Assembly: GCF_022024055.1 (NCBI RefSeq)
Contig: NZ_CP091789.1
Span: forward strand, 1-64,000
DNA length: 64,000 nt
Direction of reading: 5' to 3'
DNA from: Prevotella sp. E2-28
GTDB lineage: Bacteria > Bacteroidota > Bacteroidia > Bacteroidales > Bacteroidaceae
Under the pieces are notes generated by a model that saw only the letters and a list, made by a program, of their open reading frames with translations, made no database searches and was not told where the DNA came from. Shown piece after piece: positions 59,400 through 64,000 of this stretch (position 1 is the first letter of the stretch; each line of letters opens with the position of its first letter). A program made the translations under genes and the position numbers.

Positions 59400-60047
59400 A
59401 TGAAGCATCGAAGACTCGATAAGTACGTGACACTCTACACGGTCTGCAGAGAGGGTGGAAAGGTTATCTACAGCTACGTAGAGACCCTTCCGCAACATCG
59501 TCTGCAGGACAGAAGCCTTAAGGAGTTCTATCGTCAGGTCGAGGAACACGGCTACGATGTGATTACACCCTCAGACAAGGATTATGAGCAGGTGGTAAAG
59601 GCACTGAACGTCGTATCGAAGAAAGATGCGATGAATGATGAAATGAGTTCGTACAATCACTATAAGCCGGAGGAAATCTGTACTTGCGGACGCTGGATCT
59701 TCTTCGAGCACATGCCCTTCTACGACGAAAAACAACTTGTGGAAATCGTTTATAGAAAGACTACAAAGAAGAGTACCGAAGGACAACCTGAGAAGATTAA
59801 GGAAAAGATGTCCTCTATACGAGTTCCTGCTTTTCAGAAGGAGTCAGTGAAACAGTTCTTCGACTGGCTCAAAGAGACGAAGGCCTCTGGCGCATCCGTT
59901 TTACAGGCACTCCGTGAAGCCAAGTACGCGATGGAGAGCAAAGCAGAGAAATACGCTGAATCCCCTACCCTACAGTCTATGGCCGAAGACATGAAAAAGC
60001 AGATTGCCCTCCTTGAAGAACTGGAGGACAAACTACCCCGATTGTAA
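59400..60047 (+). CDS. Uncharacterised protein of the accessory stretch
   Basis: It encodes 215 residues from the ATG at 59400. An upstream extension to 59229 crosses the promoter and is rejected. The N-terminal part (KYVTLYTVCREGGKVIYSYV, then TLPQHRLQDRSLKEFYRQVE) is mixed, with a CTCGRW block (ICTCGRWIFFEHMP). The C-terminal half is helical and charged (AVKYAMESKAEKY-like). No family is recognised. Translation would be leaderless or nearly so if the -7 box at 59384 is used. It has no close neighbour. Confidence 0.55.
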   Translation: MKHRRLDKYVTLYTVCREGGKVIYSYVETLPQHRLQDRSLKEFYRQVEEHGYDVITPSDKDYEQVVKALNVVSKKDAMNDEMSSYNHYKPEEICTCGRWIFFEHMPFYDEKQLVEIVYRKTTKKSTEGQPEKIKEKMSSIRVPAFQKESVKQFFDWLKETKASGASVLQALREAKYAMESKAEKYAESPTLQSMAEDMKKQIALLEELEDKLPRL

Positions 60048-60796
60048 TCCTACAAACCACTTTACACCGCAGAGACATACACCTTATCCCACCCGAGAAG
60101 GTGATACTCCATCCTGCTGATAGAGTCCTGCTGTCAGTATCAGCCATGAGCTGAAAGTGATAGCAGGACACTACCAGCTGGAGCATGGGCGATGACACAT
60201 ACCTGACTGCTTGGAGAAGCACGGCTGGGCATCTACGGCGAGCTTCGAGCCTTCAGCTGTGGTTCTCAATCAGTCAGGCATCAGTCATCATTATGCCCAT
60301 GCGGTGGAGCATCATCCTTCTCCCCACCCTTCTTTTCATAGGTCTTTTTACTTGACTTCTACCATAAAATGCTTGCGGACTTTAACAAAGGTTCTTTTAT
60401 TGCTCATGTTAACGTCCATCCCTTCCCATTCATACATCTATCATGCAGTCCCCTTATTGACGCTTTTTTCTTGCAAAGGTAGGTCGAACCCAGGCAATGG
60501 TCAAGTACCGTGTACTATTTGGTAACATATTTTTCAGCAGCCTTCGTAGATTGCGCACAATCTATGTATTCCGAAAAATATGTCAGCAAATTCCTTGCCC
60601 TATGCCCTTTGATGGTTCGGCCTGTTAAGTAGGCAAGAAAAAGGCTATAAGGCGACCGATTGTCGATGCTAAAAAAAAGTTCAGGTCGGACACATGATAC
60701 TTGAACAAAATAAAAAGGCTTCAGGTTCACTCATGCCGATAAATTTTTGCAAACACTCAGACCGTAGGCGGCGGGATATAAACAGCCAGTACAGAA
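60048..60796. other. Intergenic region with inverted repeats, no confident gene
   Basis: These 749 bases lack a credible gene. One 71-codon frame on the minus strand (60515-60730) has an ATG but no visible family. Structure is concentrated at 60525-60583 (listed separately). On the minus strand TACCTTTG at 60474-60481 fits a -7 box, with CTTG at the right distance for -33, but points into a region without genes. The stretch could be the mobilisation or replication region of a former element. Confidence 0.45.
60525..60583. repeat. Nested inverted repeats (oriT-like)
   Basis: An outer perfect 11-base inverted repeat (ACATATTTTTC at 60525-60535, GAAAAATATGT at 60573-60583) encloses an inner perfect seven-base stem with a four-base loop (TAGATTG-CGCA-CAATCTA, 60547-60564). 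The two centres differ by about 1.5 bases. Such nested palindromes occur at transfer origins, replication origins and regulatory sites. No relaxase gene is visible here to decide between them. Confidence 0.6.
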
Positions 60797-60922
60797 ATGG
60801 CTTTCATAGGCTTCTTTGACAACGACGACTTCATCATCAACTACGACGCTCCCCTGTTCGAGTGCCGGCGTAAGATCAAGGCATACAAGCGAAAGGACAA
60901 GCGTAACGAGATTTGGAGGTAA
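60797..60922 (+). CDS. Very small protein (41 residues)
   Basis: A short frame (MAFIGFFDNDDFIINYDAPL) runs from the ATG at 60797 to a TAA at 60922, with an acidic start and a Lys/Arg-rich end (KIKAYKRKDKRNEIWR). It precedes the 60948 gene by 25 bases. The composition is protein-like and the reading frame is open throughout, but it is short and no family is known to me. Confidence 0.4.
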   Translation: MAFIGFFDNDDFIINYDAPLFECRRKIKAYKRKDKRNEIWR

Positions 60923-60947
60923 ATATCAACAAACAAGTAATACAACT

Positions 60948-61349
60948 ATGGCAACAGTTAGAACAAAACAAGACATCGACCACTGTTGGGAAGTGGCAAA
61001 CGAGGCTTACAAGCAACTCTTCTGGTCAATCGACATGATGACTTTCCTGAGTTGGGGAGTATCCAAGAAATGCTACGCTTTTTACCATAATATGCCCACA
61101 CTGATTCTCAGGGTCAGCGGGATGGTTCATAAGGGCTGGGTGTATGTTTCCCTGGATGAAGCAAGCGACGCATATATCATCACACTTCTCAATATCAGAC
61201 GAGAGGTGAAGAAAACCATGAGCGATATTTATTGTGACTCACTTGGCAGTGTTATTGATGAACTCGTGGAAAAGCCTGCAGACATGAATGACAAGGTATA
61301 TCACCAGAAAGCAATACGCGATTCACAGGAAAAATTCAACAGAGTATAA
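60948..61349 (+). CDS. Small uncharacterised protein
   Basis: It encodes 133 residues from the ATG at 60948. A longer in-frame reading overlaps the small gene upstream and has a Thr/Ser-rich start that looks non-coding. Blocks: TKQDIDHCWEVANEAYKQLF, LRVSGMVHKGWVYVSLDEAS and DSLGSVIDELVEKPADMNDK. It is soluble. Together with the next two genes it forms a run of small proteins of the kind carried on Bacteroidota conjugative or mobilisable elements. No function is known. Confidence 0.55.
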   Translation: MATVRTKQDIDHCWEVANEAYKQLFWSIDMMTFLSWGVSKKCYAFYHNMPTLILRVSGMVHKGWVYVSLDEASDAYIITLLNIRREVKKTMSDIYCDSLGSVIDELVEKPADMNDKVYHQKAIRDSQEKFNRV

Positions 61350-61406
61350 ACAACTTATGGCAGGGATGTCCTCGCAGATGTCCCTGCCACATAAAGACTT
61401 ATTATT

Positions 61407-61811
61407 ATGAAACAGAAAACCTACAGATTTCTCAACAGGCTGGTAGATAAGATTACCAGCAAAGACTGCCCCAACAACGACTACTTTGAATACTACGGTC
61501 ACAAAGTCACCTTGCAGTCTGGCACCCATGATTTCGTAGATGTGACCATTTCTGACATGGACAACCGTAATCAGATTACCTTCTCCTTCGATTTCTGGAC
61601 GAAAGAACTATGCTTCGATGGCTATAACAACTACGATGAAAGGGACAGTATCGTCAAGGCCTTCCGCTCTATTTACAGGAATATCTCTATCACAGATGAG
61701 CCTTGGGAAGAAGATGAAAAGTTCTATCTACCCATGCTCGATAATGAGGAATACGACCAAGAGACCGTTCGCAGTGAGTACGAAACCCTGCTTTCAAGGA
61801 AAGTGGCATAA
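61407..61811 (+). CDS. Small uncharacterised acidic protein
   Basis: It encodes 134 residues with a Lys-rich start (KQKTYRFLNRLVDKITSKD) and an acidic, aromatic body (YFEYYGHKVTLQSG, then ITFSFDFWTKELCFDGYNNY). No motif is recognised. It is separated by 57 bases from the preceding gene and 12 bases from the next. The three are likely co-transcribed. Confidence 0.55.
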   Translation: MKQKTYRFLNRLVDKITSKDCPNNDYFEYYGHKVTLQSGTHDFVDVTISDMDNRNQITFSFDFWTKELCFDGYNNYDERDSIVKAFRSIYRNISITDEPWEEDEKFYLPMLDNEEYDQETVRSEYETLLSRKVA

Positions 61812-61823
61812 CACGATACAACT

Positions 61824-62096
61824 ATGATACAGAAAGAAAACAATCAAGCACAAGAGTTTGTGCGTATCTCAGAACTTTGTTTTGTTTACGCAAAAGCAAA
61901 ATGGATGCGAACCTTTAAGGCATTTGACTTAGACGGTTTCTTCCCCGGAAGATTGATTTACGCATCGATGATACGTGACAACGACGAGAACAGAGAGAAA
62001 CTTCAGCAACTGGCAGACCGTAACGCCTATGCCTGCCTGCAACTGCAACTAAGAAAAGGCGACAACGTAGTCTTTGAAACAAGACTGACAGCATAA
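61824..62096 (+). CDS. Small uncharacterised protein
   Basis: It encodes 90 residues, soluble and mixed in charge (FVRISELCFVYAKAKWMRTF, then LQQLADRNAYACLQLQLRKG). No family is recognised. It is the last gene of the run and is followed after 13 bases by a strong terminator. Confidence 0.5.
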   Translation: MIQKENNQAQEFVRISELCFVYAKAKWMRTFKAFDLDGFFPGRLIYASMIRDNDENREKLQQLADRNAYACLQLQLRKGDNVVFETRLTA

Positions 62097-62109
62097 GAGA
62101 TTGCTAACA

Positions 62110-62160
62110 AATTGGCGGTGCAACTTCCTATCAATGGTTGTTGCACCGCCAATTTTTATT
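62110..62160. terminator. Strong bidirectional terminator
   Basis: A perfect 15-base stem (62110-62124 with 62140-62154) has a 15-base loop. A T-run follows on the plus strand and an A-rich flank precedes it. It separates the convergent genes ending at 62096 (plus) and 62170 (minus). Confidence 0.9.
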
Positions 62161-62169
62161 ATTCATACT

Positions 62170-63861
62170 TCATTTGATACCTATCATCTTTTCCTGCCTC
62201 TCTTCTACTTTCATTTGGCGCTCGAAGTTCTCCTGAATCGATCGCTGCTGATCGTCGTACTTGCGGAGAACAGCATTGGCAAGGGTATTCAGAGGAAGTA
62301 CACCCTGATAGTAGGCATCAACGGCATCTTCATTGAGCGTGATGACAGAAGGGATGTTATCGATGGTGGCCACAAGGGTATTGCCCTTCATGACGGGCTG
62401 AGAGATACGGAGGTCGAGCGGTTCATCATCGTACTTGCGATACTGTCGGATAGGTTGGGGCTTCACCCCGTCACGATTCTCCAGTGCTTCATGGCCAGCC
62501 TTATTCAGTAGACTGGCACCTCCCAGACCCACCAACAGCATCTTCAGGAGTGGATTCTTAACGAACATGCCCGCAAAGATGGCTGCTATCGGCATCATGT
62601 TATCGCCAAACTTCAGGTTACGTGACTTACCCGTGAACATACCTACAAGCATGTCCGGCAGCATGGCTAACACATAACCGAGGTTCTTGCCGACATCGCC
62701 AAAGCCATTCAGTCCGAGAGAATCGAAAATTCCTCCCCAGCCTGATACAGAAAAGTTCCCATTTTGTGGCGCATACTGTTGCTGCAAGGGCTGGGCGGCA
62801 GGCTGTACATTTTGAGAAATGTCACGTTTCTGTTCCGATTCTTTGGTAACCTCCTGATTATCAAAATGCTCACGAATGGCGAAGTGCATTTCACCTGCAC
62901 GACGTAAATCGGCAGCATAATCAGGTATTTCAGGCAATTTAGTAACGCCAAGACCTAACTTCGGCTTCAGTTCCTTCGCATCAAAAAGCGACGCAGAATG
63001 ATGCACTATCTTCTTTCCCAACTGGCTATCGGTAGCTTTAACTACCTCGCTGGAATAGGGATTTACACCCCTCGTCTCTTTGCGAGCCTCCGACAGTACA
63101 TCCACATCGGAACTAAACAGTGCAGCACTCACCATCTGACTGACATCCATCTGCTGCCCCGATTTTCCCATCAAGGCATCACCAGCTAAACCAAACCCCA
63201 AGTCAACCGCCACAAATTTGGACAGTCCGGCAAAAGAGCTCACGCCTGTAACAGGCAGCGTCAGGGTCAAATCCGTCAGCGAACCGAGGGCTTTACCTGC
63301 TCCTTTCTCCAATAGTCCTGGATCATACCGCTCCACTATTTTCTTGTCGATATACTGCTGCAGTTCGGTAGTCGGCGCACTGACAAACGACAACAACGAC
63401 GAGCGACGGGCTTCGTCGAGAATATAATCCACAGAGCCTTTGATAGGCGTCTTCTCCACCTCATAGTCCACCATTCGCATCGTCAGCCGATGGTTGACAT
63501 ACGCCATTGCAAGGTCACCACCCAGCTTCTCTGAAAGCTGCTTATACCGTACCTCGCCCACCTGAGCGACTGCCGCCGTGCGCCAAGCCTTTGCCAGCAC
63601 CTCGATGTCGTGGCTCAGCTGCTTGTCCCGCGCCATCTCGGCACCCAGCTTCTCGATGTCCTTGGCAGGAACGTTCAGCGTCACACTCGTAGCATAGTCC
63701 TCCGATGGAGCCAAGGCATTCGTCAGCCCAAAGCCCGTAGAGCGCCCCGACACCACGGCAGCGTTTCGACTGTCAATATAGAAGTCCAGCCGCTTCGTCA
63801 GGTGCCTCTCGAAATACTTGTCGATACAATACTCCGCATCTATGAAATTCTGTAAATCCAT
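62170..63861 (-). CDS. Uncharacterised protein with hydrophobic C-terminal part, accessory element
   Basis: It encodes 563 residues. Residues 1-260 are soluble, helical and charged (YCIDKYFERHLTKRLDFYID; EEVRYKQLSEKLGG-like). A Gln/Pro linker around residues 345-370 follows. Residues about 385-460 contain hydrophobic segments: YVLAMLPDMLVGMFTGKSR and MMPIAAIFAGMFVKNPLLKM, then LLVGLGGASLLNKAGHEAL. The tail is soluble. The arrangement is typical of large unknown proteins of conjugative elements in Bacteroidota, but I recognise no relaxase, coupling or Tra motif. It starts 12 bases after the next minus-strand gene, which runs off the window. Confidence 0.6.
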   Translation of the reverse strand: MDLQNFIDAEYCIDKYFERHLTKRLDFYIDSRNAAVVSGRSTGFGLTNALAPSEDYATSVTLNVPAKDIEKLGAEMARDKQLSHDIEVLAKAWRTAAVAQVGEVRYKQLSEKLGGDLAMAYVNHRLTMRMVDYEVEKTPIKGSVDYILDEARRSSLLSFVSAPTTELQQYIDKKIVERYDPGLLEKGAGKALGSLTDLTLTLPVTGVSSFAGLSKFVAVDLGFGLAGDALMGKSGQQMDVSQMVSAALFSSDVDVLSEARKETRGVNPYSSEVVKATDSQLGKKIVHHSASLFDAKELKPKLGLGVTKLPEIPDYAADLRRAGEMHFAIREHFDNQEVTKESEQKRDISQNVQPAAQPLQQQYAPQNGNFSVSGWGGIFDSLGLNGFGDVGKNLGYVLAMLPDMLVGMFTGKSRNLKFGDNMMPIAAIFAGMFVKNPLLKMLLVGLGGASLLNKAGHEALENRDGVKPQPIRQYRKYDDEPLDLRISQPVMKGNTLVATIDNIPSVITLNEDAVDAYYQGVLPLNTLANAVLRKYDDQQRSIQENFERQMKVEERQEKMIGIK

Positions 63862-63872
63862 ACATATAGATA

Positions 63873-64000
63873 TTATAGGCCCAGCAACTGTTGTCGCGTC
63901 TGCTCGATGGCCTTGTGATAGACACTCATCTGTTTGGGCCAGAAACGGGTGAGCCAGGAATCCTTTGAGATCTGGTCACTGATAAAAGCTATAGCCAGCT
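63873..64000 (-). CDS. C-terminal end of a gene cut by the right window edge
   Basis: The last 42 codons of a minus-strand frame end at a TAA (63873-63875): SDQISKDSWLTRFWPKQMSV, then YHKAIEQTRQQLLGL. The frame is open to the edge and its stop lies 12 bases before the next start, so the two genes are probably in one operon. The family cannot be told from this piece. Confidence 0.5.
   Translation of the reverse strand, partial: LAIAFISDQISKDSWLTRFWPKQMSVYHKAIEQTRQQLLGL

Noticed and set aside
60515..60730. 71-codon frame on the minus strand in the gene-free region
   Set aside because: It overlaps the inverted repeats and shows no family. It could be part of a dispersed repeat, but this cannot be decided here.
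1..64000. CRISPR array, rRNA, tRNA, integrase or intact transposase
   Set aside because: I looked for regularly spaced repeats, RNA-gene-like stretches, tyrosine or serine recombinase motifs and DDE transposase motifs, and saw none. This is reading by eye and not a search.

Overview
The window looks like a Bacteroidota chromosome, most likely Prevotellaceae or a close Bacteroidales relative. Supporting signs are repeated promoters of the Bacteroidota type (TTTG about 20 bases upstream of TAnnTTTG), BspA-type leucine-rich repeats, Sel1-repeat proteins, a Nudix/winged-helix regulator and a high density of small uncharacterised membrane proteins. No rRNA, tRNA, CRISPR array, integrase or intact insertion sequence is visible.

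Layout. (1) Bases 1-14891, almost all on the minus strand: a truncated L,D-transpeptidase, small membrane and secreted proteins, a Sel1 protein, then a tightly packed run (about 14.1 to 4.8 kb) with an ADP-ribose theme. This run holds an ADP-ribosylglycohydrolase, an NrtR-type Nudix regulator, three DUF1810 proteins, a macro-domain-like protein, a BspA-like LRR protein, and two radical SAM enzymes with an unknown partner. A sigma-70-family factor with purine-loaded codons sits at 14.2-14.9 kb. (2) Bases 15.0-16.9 kb, plus strand: an LRR protein and a NADAR-like protein, each behind a copy of the same 65-base upstream repeat. (3) Bases 17-40.6 kb, minus strand: a DUF4846 protein and an M48 metallopeptidase with their own promoters, then a 16-gene operon of nearly 20 kb (40640 down to 21007). 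(4) Bases 40.9-52.4 kb, plus strand: small membrane-anchored proteins, a minimal WYL domain and two more ADP-ribosylglycohydrolases, several of them paralogues of genes in region 1. (5) Bases 52.6-58.9 kb: ordinary chromosome genes, including cyclophilin, a PPC-domain protein, an esterase and a RavA/ViaA pair. (6) Bases 59-64 kb: an accessory stretch of small unknown genes, an oriT-like nested inverted repeat and the start of a minus-strand unit that runs off the window.

The 40.6-21.0 kb operon is the centrepiece. It reads: XRE regulator, TerY-C-like zinc protein, Ser/Thr kinase, TerY-like vWA, PP2C phosphatase, an adaptor-domain protein with beta repeats, an unknown, a zinc-ribbon/PH-like protein, an adaptor-FGE (SUMF1) protein, a UvrD-like helicase with an inserted DEDDh exonuclease, an adaptor-FtsK translocase, an adaptor membrane protein, a MotA/ZorA-like stator with a long coiled coil, a MotB/ZorB-like OmpA protein, an HNH-type zinc nuclease and a second adaptor-FtsK ATPase. 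Five of these proteins carry the same N-terminal module of about 100 residues, which strongly suggests they assemble through it. My reading is a membrane-anchored, phosphorylation-controlled DNA-processing machine that joins a TerY-P signalling triad to a Zorya-like proton motor and FtsK motors. A role in defence against phage or plasmids is inferred from family knowledge and is not shown by the sequence.
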